From Chloroflexota bacterium (GTDB lineage: Bacteria; Chloroflexota; Anaerolineae; Anaerolineales; Villigracilaceae), in contig JAIOOU010000017.1 in the NCBI GenBank assembly GCA_021414245.1, positions 310,001 to 374,000 of the forward strand: a stretch of 64,000 bases of DNA, written 5' to 3'. The notes under the pieces were generated by a model that saw nothing but the letters and a program-made list of their open reading frames with translations, was not told the DNA's origin and searched no databases. Numbering within the stretch: the first letter of the stretch is position 1; each line of letters opens with the position of its first letter. This document shows positions 54,503 to 63,744 of the stretch, piece by piece. The translations under genes and the position numbers were made by a program.

Positions 54503-57412
54503 ATGTCCAAATCCTTTAACCTGATCGAAGAAAAGCACATTCCCGAATTGAACGCAACCGCCAAATTGTACATTCACAAACGCACCGGTGCGCGCCTGCT
54601 CTCGGTGATCAACGACGATGAGAACAAGGTCTTCTCGATCAACTTCCGCACCACCCCCAGGGATTCGAGCGGGGTCGCACATATTCTGGAACACTCGGTT
54701 TTGGGCGGCTCGGAAAAATATCCCGTCAAGGAACCGTTCGTGGAATTGCTAAAAGGTTCGCTGGCCACCTTTGTCAACGCCTTCACCTACCCGGACAAAA
54801 CCTGTTATCCAGTCGCCAGCCAAAACCTGCAGGATTTTTACAACTTGATCGACGTGTATATCGACGCAGTCCTGCATCCTTTGATCACGGAAGAGACCCT
54901 GATGCAGGAAGGCTGGCATTTTGAACTGGACGACCCGGCAAATCCGCTCACCTACAAAGGCGTGGTCTTCAATGAAATGAAAGGTGCGTATTCATCGCCC
55001 GACAACCTGTTGGCGCGCACCATCCAGCAATCGCTCTTTCCGAAGCATGTCTACGGCGTGGACTCTGGCGGTGATCCGCGAAACATCCCGGACCTGACCT
55101 ACGAAGCCTTCAAGGCTTTTCATACGACCTATTACCACCCATCCAACTCCTTCATCTTTTTCTATGGCAATGACGATCCTGACAAACGCCTGAAGTTAAT
55201 GGACGGATATCTAAAACCCTACAAGAAACTCAAGGTTAAATCGCTTGTGCCGCTTGCCAAACCGTTCAAAAGCCCAAAGAAAGTCCAGTATTCATACGAC
55301 GCGGGCCAGGACACCAATATCAAGAAGAAGCATTATTTCACGATCAACTGGCTGCTGCCGGACACCTCCGACCCGGTCCTGGATTTCAGCCTGCAAATTC
55401 TCGCAAACATTTTGATCGGCACGCCCGCTTCGCCACTTAAGAAGTCCTTGCTGGATTCAGGACTGGGTGAAGATCTGGCGGGCATCGGTCTTGAAAATGA
55501 ATTACGCCAGCAGATATTTTCCACCGGTTTGAAGGGCACCCGCTCTGCAGATGCGAAGAAGATCGAAACCCTGATCTTTGACACCCTTGAATCCCTGGTC
55601 CGTGAAGGCATCGACCCGGACATGATCGCCGCCTCCATCAATACGCTCGAATTCCGCTTGCGTGAAAACAACACCGGTTCCTTCCCGCGCGGCATCGCCC
55701 TGATGCTGCGCGCCCTGACCACCTGGCTGCACGAGGACGATCCCTTCAAACTGCTGGCCTTCGAGGCCCCGCTCAATGAAATCAAATCCAGACTCGCCTC
55801 CGACAAACAGTATTTTGAAAAGATGGTTCAGACTCATTTACTGGAAAATGTCCACCGCACGACTCTGCGGTTCAAACCCGACCCGGAAATTGGGCGGCAA
55901 TTCGAGGAGGAGGAGAAATCCCGGCTGGCCGCCATCCGCGAATCGATGAGCACCACCCAGTTGAAGGAATGTGTGAAGAACACACAAAAGCTCAAAAAAC
56001 TTCAGGAGACCCCCAACTCACCGGATGCTCTGGCCACCATGCCTTTCCTGCAGCTTTCCGATCTGGAAAAACAAAACAAGACCATCCCGATCGAAACCAT
56101 CAAGGTGCAGGACACCACTGTGCTCTTTCACGATATCTTCACCAACGGGATTGTATATCTTGACCTGGGATTTGATCTGCACACGCTCCCCGCGGAATTA
56201 CTGCCGCTGACAGAGATCTTCGCGCGCGCCCTGGTCGAAATGGGCACGGACAAGGAGGATTACGTAAAACTCTCCCAGCGTATCGGCAAGAGCACCGGCG
56301 GCATCCATGGCAGTGCGGTCAGCACCACCATGCGCGGGTCCAGGGAGAATGTCAGCAAACTCTTCATGCGCGGCAAGGCCACCGCAGGCCAGGCCGGCGA
56401 ATTATTGAATATCTTCAAGGACATTTTGCTCAACACAAAATTCGACAACCGTGAACGCCTGAAGCAGATCGTGCTGGAGGAGAAATCCGGATTGGAATCC
56501 TCCCTGGTCCCGAGCGGGCATATTTACGCCAACCAGCGCGTGCGCGCTAAATTCGGCGGTGCAGGCTGGGTCAACGACCAGATAAGCGGCATTGGCTATC
56601 TCTTCGCGCTGCGCGATCTTGCAAAGGACATAGACAAAAAGTGGGACACGGTCCTGAAGAAGCTGGAGACCCTGCGTGACGCGTTGATCAGCAGCCGCTC
56701 TCTGATCTGCAATGTGACCCTCGACGCCGAACATTGGAAGACCTTCCGCCCCCGCCTGGAGAATTTCATTTTTGCCCTGCCCGACAAAGAAGTAACCCTG
56801 AAACCATTCGACATCAAGGCAAAGATCGAAAAGGAAGGTCTGACCATCCCGGCCCAGGTAAATTACGTGGGCAAGGCCGCCAGCTTATATGACCTCGGCT
56901 ATGAATACGACGGCTCGGCGGAGGTCATCACCGGCTATTTGAGAATGGCCTACCTGTGGGAAAAGATCCGCGTGCAGGGCGGAGCATATGGCGGCTTCTG
57001 CGTCTTTGACAGCAATTCCGGCGTGTTCTCCTTCCTCTCGTATCGCGACCCGAATCTCGACGCAACGCTGAAGCATTACGACCATGCCGCAGATTACCTA
57101 AAGGGTTTGGATGCCGGATCCTTGAGCGACGGCGAACTGACCAAGGCTATTATCGCCGCCATCGGCGATCTGGACGCCTACCAATTGCCGGATGCGAAAG
57201 GCTACACTTCCATGCTGCGCTACCTGACCGGCAGAACCGATGCGATCCGCCAAAAGGAACGCGATGAAATCCTGTCCACCAATGGCGAGGACTTTATCGC
57301 CTTTGGCGAAGTATTGGAAAAGGCCGCCAAATCCGAAGCCGTGGCCGTGATTGGTTCACAGTCCGCGATCGAAGGCTCGAAGGCCAAGCTGAAAGTGACA
57401 AAGGTTTTGTAA
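54503..57412 (+). CDS. M16C family metalloprotease (presequence-protease type)
   Basis: A 969-residue peptidasome. The inverted zinc motif HILEH (about residues 55-59) lies in DSSGVAHILEHSVLGGS, with the distal Glu in NEMKGAYSSP. Four tandem M16 half-domains are linked by a central helical hinge (about 480-540). Sequence and length match PreP, which degrades short unstructured peptides; no signal peptide is seen, so it is likely cytoplasmic. It lies 13 bases after ccrM, with GGAG-like sequence before the ATG. Confidence 0.92.
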   Translation: MSKSFNLIEEKHIPELNATAKLYIHKRTGARLLSVINDDENKVFSINFRTTPRDSSGVAHILEHSVLGGSEKYPVKEPFVELLKGSLATFVNAFTYPDKTCYPVASQNLQDFYNLIDVYIDAVLHPLITEETLMQEGWHFELDDPANPLTYKGVVFNEMKGAYSSPDNLLARTIQQSLFPKHVYGVDSGGDPRNIPDLTYEAFKAFHTTYYHPSNSFIFFYGNDDPDKRLKLMDGYLKPYKKLKVKSLVPLAKPFKSPKKVQYSYDAGQDTNIKKKHYFTINWLLPDTSDPVLDFSLQILANILIGTPASPLKKSLLDSGLGEDLAGIGLENELRQQIFSTGLKGTRSADAKKIETLIFDTLESLVREGIDPDMIAASINTLEFRLRENNTGSFPRGIALMLRALTTWLHEDDPFKLLAFEAPLNEIKSRLASDKQYFEKMVQTHLLENVHRTTLRFKPDPEIGRQFEEEEKSRLAAIRESMSTTQLKECVKNTQKLKKLQETPNSPDALATMPFLQLSDLEKQNKTIPIETIKVQDTTVLFHDIFTNGIVYLDLGFDLHTLPAELLPLTEIFARALVEMGTDKEDYVKLSQRIGKSTGGIHGSAVSTTMRGSRENVSKLFMRGKATAGQAGELLNIFKDILLNTKFDNRERLKQIVLEEKSGLESSLVPSGHIYANQRVRAKFGGAGWVNDQISGIGYLFALRDLAKDIDKKWDTVLKKLETLRDALISSRSLICNVTLDAEHWKTFRPRLENFIFALPDKEVTLKPFDIKAKIEKEGLTIPAQVNYVGKAASLYDLGYEYDGSAEVITGYLRMAYLWEKIRVQGGAYGGFCVFDSNSGVFSFLSYRDPNLDATLKHYDHAADYLKGLDAGSLSDGELTKAIIAAIGDLDAYQLPDAKGYTSMLRYLTGRTDAIRQKERDEILSTNGEDFIAFGEVLEKAAKSEAVAVIGSQSAIEGSKAKLKVTKVL

Positions 57413-57426
57413 AGATCATCTTGTGC

Positions 57427-57497
57427 GTGTCATTTTGAAGATGGCGAAGAATTTCAACGATAACAATAAAGACTCTTCGCGACATTCAGGGTGACAC
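57427..57497. repeat. Degenerate palindromic intergenic repeat
   Basis: Outer arms (57427-57439 and 57485-57497) form an imperfect inverted repeat sharing TGACAC/GTGTCA ends, and inner arms GCGAAGA and TCTTCGC (57443-57449, 57474-57480) are perfect. The pattern resembles REP-like elements (GTCATTCTGA...GCGAAGAATC) common in intergenic DNA of Chloroflexota and others. It could also act as a hairpin between two genes. Confidence 0.45.
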
Positions 57498-57517
57498 ATT
57501 CAAATGAAGGACCCAAC

Positions 57518-60475
57518 ATGAACATTACGCTAAAGATCAACGGCATTGAACACACGATGGATGCGGCTCCCTCCACTACCCTGCTTTCGGCCCTGCGCGG
57601 ACTGGGCTTCCATGGCGTCAAGTTCGGAGACGAAGGCGGATTATCCGGATCGGATACCGTTTTGCTGGAAGGCAGGCCGGTCAACGCGGGCTCATTGCTG
57701 GCGGCGCAGGCGGAAGGTCACAGCATCGCCACCATCGAGGCGCTCGGCGAACACCCGGAACAAGGCTGGAAATTAACCGATGGCCTTCATCCCCTGCAAA
57801 AAGCCTTCGTGGAAACAGGCGCAATCCAATGCGGATACTGCACACCCGCGCAAATTCTGGCCGCGAAATCCCTGCTGGAAAAAAATCCAAACCCAAGCGA
57901 AGCCGAAGTCCGCGAGGCGATCTCGGGGGTATTGTGCCGCTGTACGGGTTATCTGAAACCCGTGCAAGCCGTATTGAAAGCGGCCGCGGAAATCCGCGGG
58001 GACGAACCGGTGGAATGGAATGCGATCAACTGGGATTTTGGCGGCTCGCCAAAGGATTCCCCAAACAGCGATTTTTCCACCCCGCAAACCGCCGGCGTCA
58101 TGACGCGCCCCAAAGTGGTGCTCACCCCTGAATCAAAGACCTGGCAGACGGTCGGCAAGCCTGAAATAAAAGTGGATGCCGTCAAACTGGTGCAGGGCAA
58201 GCCTGCCTTCACAGCTGACTTTGAAAAACGCGGGTTATTGCATGCGAAAGTATTACACTCACCGCACGCGCATGCGCTCATTAAAAAAATAGACGCCAGC
58301 AAAGCAAAGGCCTTGGCAGGAGTCGCCGCCGTATTAACCTGGCAGGATATTCCGCGGGTCGTGTATTCCACTGCGGGTCAATCGGACCCGATTCCCGGTC
58401 CGCTGGATGCGTTTTCGTTGGATAAAAAGGTCCGCTTTGTTGGGGACCGGGTGGCTTTCGTGGCCGCCGAAACTGCCGAGATCGCCGAAAAAGCGCTTGC
58501 ATTGATCGAGGTCGAGTATGAGGTGCTGACTCCCATCCTTGATTCGAGACAGGCCATGGGGAGTCCGATCCGCATCCACGATGAGCCGGAGTATGTCAAC
58601 TTTGCGGATTCGAACCCTGAAAAGAATCTCGCGGCCGAGATCCGCATCGACATTGGCAATGTGGAAAAAGGATTCGCGGAAGCCGACCAAATCTTTGAAG
58701 CGGAATATGAAGTCCCCAAGGTGCAGCAGGCGCACATTGAACCGCATGTCTGTGTCACTTACTGGGATGAGGATGATCGATTGGTCATCCGGACATCCAC
58801 GCAGGTGCCGTTCCATGTAAGGAGGATGCTTGCCCCGGTGCTCGGATTGCCTGTTAAGAGAATCCGGGTGATCAAGCCGCGCATCGGCGGGGGATTTGGC
58901 GGCAAGCAGGAAGTTCTGATGGAAGATGTAGCAGCACACCTGACCATTGCCACCAAACAACCCGTGCTTTACGAATACTCGCGTGAAGAGGAGTTTATCG
59001 CTGCGCGTTCGCGCCACCCGATGCGGATCAAAATGAAGACCGGCGTGAAAAAGGACGGCACAATTACCGCCAACTCGATGTACGCGCTTTCAGATACAGG
59101 CGCATACGGCTGTCACGCACTGACCGTCACAGGCAACACCGGTCACAAGGCCATGGCTTTATATGTCGGCGATGGCGAATATCGCAAAGCGCCCAACATC
59201 CGCTTCTATGCAGATGTGGTCTACACCAACACACCGCCCTCCGGAGCCTTTCGCGGCTATGGCGTGCCGCAGGGTTATTGGCCGCTGGACCGCCACATGG
59301 AAAAGATCGCGCGCGCCATGGGTTTTGACCCGATCGACTTTCGTCTGAAGAACGCCATCCATCCAGGAGAATATCATCCGTTTTCGACCGCCTGGAACGA
59401 AGGACGCGAGCCGCGCCCGGAGATCATCCATACGGTTGGCCTGGAACAATGTGTGGCCCAGGGCCGCGCAGCCATTGGCTGGGACGATAAATTTGGAAAT
59501 GAGAAATGGCACAGCCAGATGATGCCAAGGACCAGAAAAGGCATCGGTGTTGCCATGGTCATGCAAGGGACAGCGATCCCCTATCTGGACATGGGCGGGG
59601 CATCCATCAAGATGAACGACGACGGCTCTTTCAATCTTTTGGTCGGCGCCACCGATCTCGGCACAGGCTCGGATACGGTCCTTGCCCAAATGGCCGCCGA
59701 GGTCCTGGGGATTCCCGTGGAAGACATGATCTGCTATTCCTCCGATACAGACTTCACACCTTTTGACAAGGGTGCCTACGCTTCCTCAACCACATATATC
59801 TCCGGGACGGCCGCGGTCAATGCTGCCAGGATCGTGGCGGAGCGGGTCAGGGTCCGTGCTGCGATGATGCTGAATCTTGAAAAACACGACGACATCAAAC
59901 TGGAGAATCGGCAGGCCATTGCACCGGACGGAAGGTCCGTAAGCATGGCCGAGATCGCCCTTGATTCGCTGCACAAAAATAATCAGGAGCAGATCATGGG
60001 CGTGGCGAGTTATGTTTCCCCGGTATCCCCTCCGCCTTTTGCGGCGCAATTTGCCGAGGTGACCGTGGATGTGGAAACCGGGCAGGTCACGGTCGACAGG
60101 CTGGTCATGGCGGTGGATTCGGGTGTGATCGTGAATCCGTTGACGGCCTCGGGTCAGATCGAAGGCGGGATGACCCAGGCACTCGGGTATGCAGTTTGCG
60201 AGGAAATGCGCTATGATGAAAAGGGAAATGCCATCGAACGTGATTTTGAACGGTATCACATCTTCCGCGCGGATGAAATGCCCGAGCTGGAGACCATCTT
60301 TGTCGAGACGTTTGAACCGAGCCATCCGTTCGGCGTGAAAGCGGTAGCCGAGATCCCGATGGACGGGGTGGCTCCGGCTGTGGGAAATGCCATACTCGAT
60401 GCGGTCGGCGCCAACGTGGATGACAATCCAGTCACGCCTGAAAAGGTGTGGCGGGCAATGAAAAAAATCAATTAG
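57518..60475 (+). CDS. XdhD-like molybdenum hydroxylase, fused FeS and Mo domains
   Basis: A 985-residue protein. Residues 1-80 are a ferredoxin-like domain whose cluster ligands are gone: the usual Cys positions are D38, S43, D46 and a Gly/Ser near 56. Residues 85-160 keep the second [2Fe-2S] site (C105, C108, C140, C142). Residues 210-985 are the molybdenum domain with KPRIGGGFGGKQE and AFRGYG. The missing first cluster also marks E. coli XdhD, which lacks both. Substrate may be a purine or related heterocycle. ATG 57518 follows GAAGGA. Confidence 0.85.
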   Translation: MNITLKINGIEHTMDAAPSTTLLSALRGLGFHGVKFGDEGGLSGSDTVLLEGRPVNAGSLLAAQAEGHSIATIEALGEHPEQGWKLTDGLHPLQKAFVETGAIQCGYCTPAQILAAKSLLEKNPNPSEAEVREAISGVLCRCTGYLKPVQAVLKAAAEIRGDEPVEWNAINWDFGGSPKDSPNSDFSTPQTAGVMTRPKVVLTPESKTWQTVGKPEIKVDAVKLVQGKPAFTADFEKRGLLHAKVLHSPHAHALIKKIDASKAKALAGVAAVLTWQDIPRVVYSTAGQSDPIPGPLDAFSLDKKVRFVGDRVAFVAAETAEIAEKALALIEVEYEVLTPILDSRQAMGSPIRIHDEPEYVNFADSNPEKNLAAEIRIDIGNVEKGFAEADQIFEAEYEVPKVQQAHIEPHVCVTYWDEDDRLVIRTSTQVPFHVRRMLAPVLGLPVKRIRVIKPRIGGGFGGKQEVLMEDVAAHLTIATKQPVLYEYSREEEFIAARSRHPMRIKMKTGVKKDGTITANSMYALSDTGAYGCHALTVTGNTGHKAMALYVGDGEYRKAPNIRFYADVVYTNTPPSGAFRGYGVPQGYWPLDRHMEKIARAMGFDPIDFRLKNAIHPGEYHPFSTAWNEGREPRPEIIHTVGLEQCVAQGRAAIGWDDKFGNEKWHSQMMPRTRKGIGVAMVMQGTAIPYLDMGGASIKMNDDGSFNLLVGATDLGTGSDTVLAQMAAEVLGIPVEDMICYSSDTDFTPFDKGAYASSTTYISGTAAVNAARIVAERVRVRAAMMLNLEKHDDIKLENRQAIAPDGRSVSMAEIALDSLHKNNQEQIMGVASYVSPVSPPPFAAQFAEVTVDVETGQVTVDRLVMAVDSGVIVNPLTASGQIEGGMTQALGYAVCEEMRYDEKGNAIERDFERYHIFRADEMPELETIFVETFEPSHPFGVKAVAEIPMDGVAPAVGNAILDAVGANVDDNPVTPEKVWRAMKKIN

Positions 60476-60518
60476 AATAAGGAACGGTTCCGGTCGCCAC
60501 GACGATCTCAAAGGTTGG

Positions 60519-60524
60519 TACAAT
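60519..60524 (+). promoter_or_regulatory. Putative -10 box for the HD-GYP gene
   Basis: TACAAT lies 12 bases before the ATG at 60537, with no ribosome site in the gap. The -35 region is weak. Confidence 0.35.
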
Positions 60525-60536
60525 AACGAACAGCGC

Positions 60537-62207
60537 ATGACCAGGGACGAATTCATCTACCTCTTCCCATATTTTGGATCACTTGCCATATCCTTCAGCG
60601 TGCTCGCCTACACATGGAGCCGAAGAAATGCGCAGGGCGCACTTGCGTTTGCCTGGTACGGACTGGGGCAGGTGCTCTGGATTTCCGGCTTTATCCTGGA
60701 AATGGTCAGCCGGGACATACACAGCAAGATATTCTGGGATGGGTTTCAATGGTTCGCCGGGTTCCTGATCATCGTTTCCCTGCCCGTGTTTGCCGTTGAA
60801 TATACCGGGTACAAACTTCCGCGCGCAAACCTTTTATTCCGCCTGTCGCTGATCGTCCCAGGCCTGTTCGCGATCTGTCTATTATCGGATCAATCCATCC
60901 ACCTGGTCTACGCAAATGTCCACCTGACGAATGCTGTTCCTTTTCGCGAATTGATCTATGAATACACCGTTGCGGTACTTGTATACGCCTTCTACAATTA
61001 CGCAATCGCGATCTGGAGCATCTACACGATCATCCGCCAGGCTACCAGGCCTCACAAGCTTTATCAATCCCAGGCCATATTGATCACGCTGGGATTTCTC
61101 ATTCCCATTATCGGCACAGTCTTCACTTTACTGAACATCCCCCTCGCCCCGCAGCGGGACGCAGCTCCCCTGTCTGCCGCAGTGGGAAATCTTTTCGTGG
61201 TCTGGGGGTTGTTTCGGTTTCGTATTTTCAACATTGTACCCATCCCGAGAGACAAGGTCTTTGAAGGGATGGTGGAACCGGTGGTCATTCTGGACAACCA
61301 GAACATCATTGTGGATGTAAACCTGTCCATGCTGGCCCTGCTCGGGAAATCCTCCACAGACGTGATCGGGGCGTCCGCCAAGACCATCTTCGCCAACTTC
61401 CCCATTCCCATCAAACTTTATACGGATGTTTCCTACGCAAGGGCGGATGCAACTTTTGAGCTCGGCGGTCTGACGATCCATTATGAATTAACGGTCTGGC
61501 CGCTTTACAATTCCAACAAGGAGATCATGGGACGGGTGTACATCTCCCATGATGTCACTGCCATGAAGGAACTTGAAAAAGACCTTCGCAAGTTGAATTC
61601 CGAACTTGAAGACAGGGTTCGGGCGCGGACCTGGGAACTGGCCGAAGCATACGACACCACGCTGGAAGGCTGGGCGCGCGCGCTGGAATTGCGGGACAAG
61701 GAAACCGAGGGGCATTCCCGCCGGGTGACCGAAAATACCCTCAAGATCGCAATTGCCATGGGCATCAACGGCGATTATCTTGAACACATCCGCAGGGGCG
61801 CGATTTTGCACGATATCGGAAAGATGAGCATCCCGGATGAGATCCTGCACAAACCCGATAAATTGACCGATGTAGAGCGCGAGATCATCCGGCAACACCC
61901 CACAACCGCGTATAACCTGCTGGCCCCGATACCCTTCCTCAAGAAAGCCATGGAGATCCCATACAGTCACCATGAAAAATGGGACGGAACCGGCTATCCG
62001 CAAGGATTAAAGGAACACGCCATTCCCATGTCTGCACGGATATTTGCCGTGGCAGATGTGTGGGATGCCCTAGTTTCCAACCGTTCCTATAACGAGGCCT
62101 GGCCTCGCGAAAAAATAATCGACTATTTCGTCAAGCAGGCCGGCGTGCATTTCGATCCGCGCGTGGTCAACATTTTCCTCGAACTGGTCGAACGCGGCGA
62201 GATATAA
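60537..62207 (+). CDS. Membrane 7TM-PAS-HD-GYP phosphodiesterase
   Basis: A 556-residue protein predicted to degrade cyclic di-GMP. Residues 8-225 contain seven helices of the histidine-kinase N-terminal type. A PAS domain (about 238-345) and a coiled coil (345-370) lead to an HD-GYP domain (about 375-550). The HD pair is H425-D426 in AILHDIGKMSIPDE, and the GYP loop is at 486-488 in HHEKWDGTGYP, so the active site looks intact. Opposed to the diguanylate cyclase at 315, it may help set signal levels for the PilZ protein at 29.5 kb. Confidence 0.88.
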   Translation: MTRDEFIYLFPYFGSLAISFSVLAYTWSRRNAQGALAFAWYGLGQVLWISGFILEMVSRDIHSKIFWDGFQWFAGFLIIVSLPVFAVEYTGYKLPRANLLFRLSLIVPGLFAICLLSDQSIHLVYANVHLTNAVPFRELIYEYTVAVLVYAFYNYAIAIWSIYTIIRQATRPHKLYQSQAILITLGFLIPIIGTVFTLLNIPLAPQRDAAPLSAAVGNLFVVWGLFRFRIFNIVPIPRDKVFEGMVEPVVILDNQNIIVDVNLSMLALLGKSSTDVIGASAKTIFANFPIPIKLYTDVSYARADATFELGGLTIHYELTVWPLYNSNKEIMGRVYISHDVTAMKELEKDLRKLNSELEDRVRARTWELAEAYDTTLEGWARALELRDKETEGHSRRVTENTLKIAIAMGINGDYLEHIRRGAILHDIGKMSIPDEILHKPDKLTDVEREIIRQHPTTAYNLLAPIPFLKKAMEIPYSHHEKWDGTGYPQGLKEHAIPMSARIFAVADVWDALVSNRSYNEAWPREKIIDYFVKQAGVHFDPRVVNIFLELVERGEI

Positions 62208-62267
62208 TCAGGCCCTTTCCTGGCCGCATCAAATCAGCTTTCAAATTACCGGAGTTTTTATTTCACC

Positions 62268-63611
62268 ATGCCCGACCAAATTTATGTCATTGGACACGTC
62301 AATCCCGATACCGATTCCATCGCCTCTGCGATGGGCTATGCCTGGCTGCTGCGCGAACGCGACGGGCTGAATTCCATTGCGGCGCGCGCCGGCGCCCTCA
62401 ATGCCCAAACCTCCTGGGTGCTAAAGACCAACAAGCTCGAAGCGCCCACCCTGTTGACAGATGCCTCGCCCCGTTTCGAATCAGTCATGCGCCGGCTGGA
62501 TACCCTGCATACTGACGCACAACTTGGCGCAGCCTGGACTCTGGCCAGCAAAACCGGCGGCATCGCACCCATCATCACCGAGGACGGAAAACCATTCGGA
62601 ATCATCAACGGCATGAGTCTCTTCAAATATTTTACGGAAACCCTGGGTCCCCGTCCCGGGGACACGACAGTCCGCGAAATGATGTCTGCAGAATGCAGGC
62701 ATGCTGCGGATACAACCGTTCCAAAATATGCAGCCAACGCGCATATTCGCGATTCACTGAACAAGATCCTACGGGATGAATTCAACGATTACTGGGTGGT
62801 GGACGAGCATGGCATTTATGTCGGCATCGCAAATCAACGCGAAGTGCTCAACCCGCCCCGATTGAAGATCATTCTCGTGGATCACAATGAACCCCGGCAG
62901 GCCATTGCCGCTCTTGAAGAGGCTGAACTGCTGGAGATCCTGGACCATCACCGGCTGGGAAATCCATATACACACCAACCGATCCGCTTTACGGTCGATG
63001 TGGTTGGGTCGACTTCCACGCTGGTGGCGGAGATGACCGCCGAGGCAGGACTCTCCATGCCTCCTCCTTTGGCAGGTACGCTTCTTGCCGGTCTGGTATC
63101 TGATACTCTCATCCTGACATCCCCCACTACCACGCCGCGCGACCACGCCGCTGCGGAACGTTTATCCCGCTGGGCCTTTGTCGGTGGAAGCCCGCTCAAA
63201 GGTGAGACGATCGAATCCTATGGAAAGGCTGTGCTGAGCGCAGGCGCAGGGCTTTCCAACCGGGACGCAAAGGATGTGGTCAGCACGGATATCAAGCCTT
63301 TTGAAGGCGGCGGCTTCAAATTTGCCGTAGCCCAGGCCGAAGTGACCGATATCCTGCAGCTGACGGAGCACCTCGGCCCGCTGCAATCCGCCCTGAATGA
63401 TCTGCGTGACAAGCGCGGCCTTGATTTTGCCATGCTGCTGGTCACTGATGTTGTGCGCGGTACGAGCCGCCTGCTGGTCACTGCAAATGCGCCTTCCGTT
63501 CTCGACGATCTACCCTACCCACCCCTCCCGGACGGCACCCGTGATGCGCAAGGCGTGGTATCCAGAAAGAAACAATTACTGCCTGCAGTGCTGGGGCTGC
63601 TGGAAAGATAA
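62268..63611 (+). CDS. ppaC: Manganese-dependent inorganic pyrophosphatase with CBS domains
   Basis: A 447-residue family II pyrophosphatase. The N terminus has GHVNPDTDSIASAMGYA with the metal-binding His and Asp residues. A pair of CBS motifs (about 70-190) interrupts the DHH domain, and the DHH loop LDHHRLGNP (D226) follows. The DHHA2 domain ends in SRKKQLLP, which binds pyrophosphate. CBS-type enzymes of this family are regulated by adenine nucleotides. Total length is short for the CBS-DRTGG type, so the DRTGG domain is absent. Confidence 0.92.
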   Translation: MPDQIYVIGHVNPDTDSIASAMGYAWLLRERDGLNSIAARAGALNAQTSWVLKTNKLEAPTLLTDASPRFESVMRRLDTLHTDAQLGAAWTLASKTGGIAPIITEDGKPFGIINGMSLFKYFTETLGPRPGDTTVREMMSAECRHAADTTVPKYAANAHIRDSLNKILRDEFNDYWVVDEHGIYVGIANQREVLNPPRLKIILVDHNEPRQAIAALEEAELLEILDHHRLGNPYTHQPIRFTVDVVGSTSTLVAEMTAEAGLSMPPPLAGTLLAGLVSDTLILTSPTTTPRDHAAAERLSRWAFVGGSPLKGETIESYGKAVLSAGAGLSNRDAKDVVSTDIKPFEGGGFKFAVAQAEVTDILQLTEHLGPLQSALNDLRDKRGLDFAMLLVTDVVRGTSRLLVTANAPSVLDDLPYPPLPDGTRDAQGVVSRKKQLLPAVLGLLER

Positions 63612-63744
63612 ACGAATAGACCGTCCGCCGAAGGGCGCCAAGTACGGTAAAATGGATGTATGATGAAGTTAGGTAAAATTCGCATGAGCACCCCACACAA
63701 ACCCAGCGCCTGCCTTTGTGTTGAAAACGACAAGGCGGCCCGCC

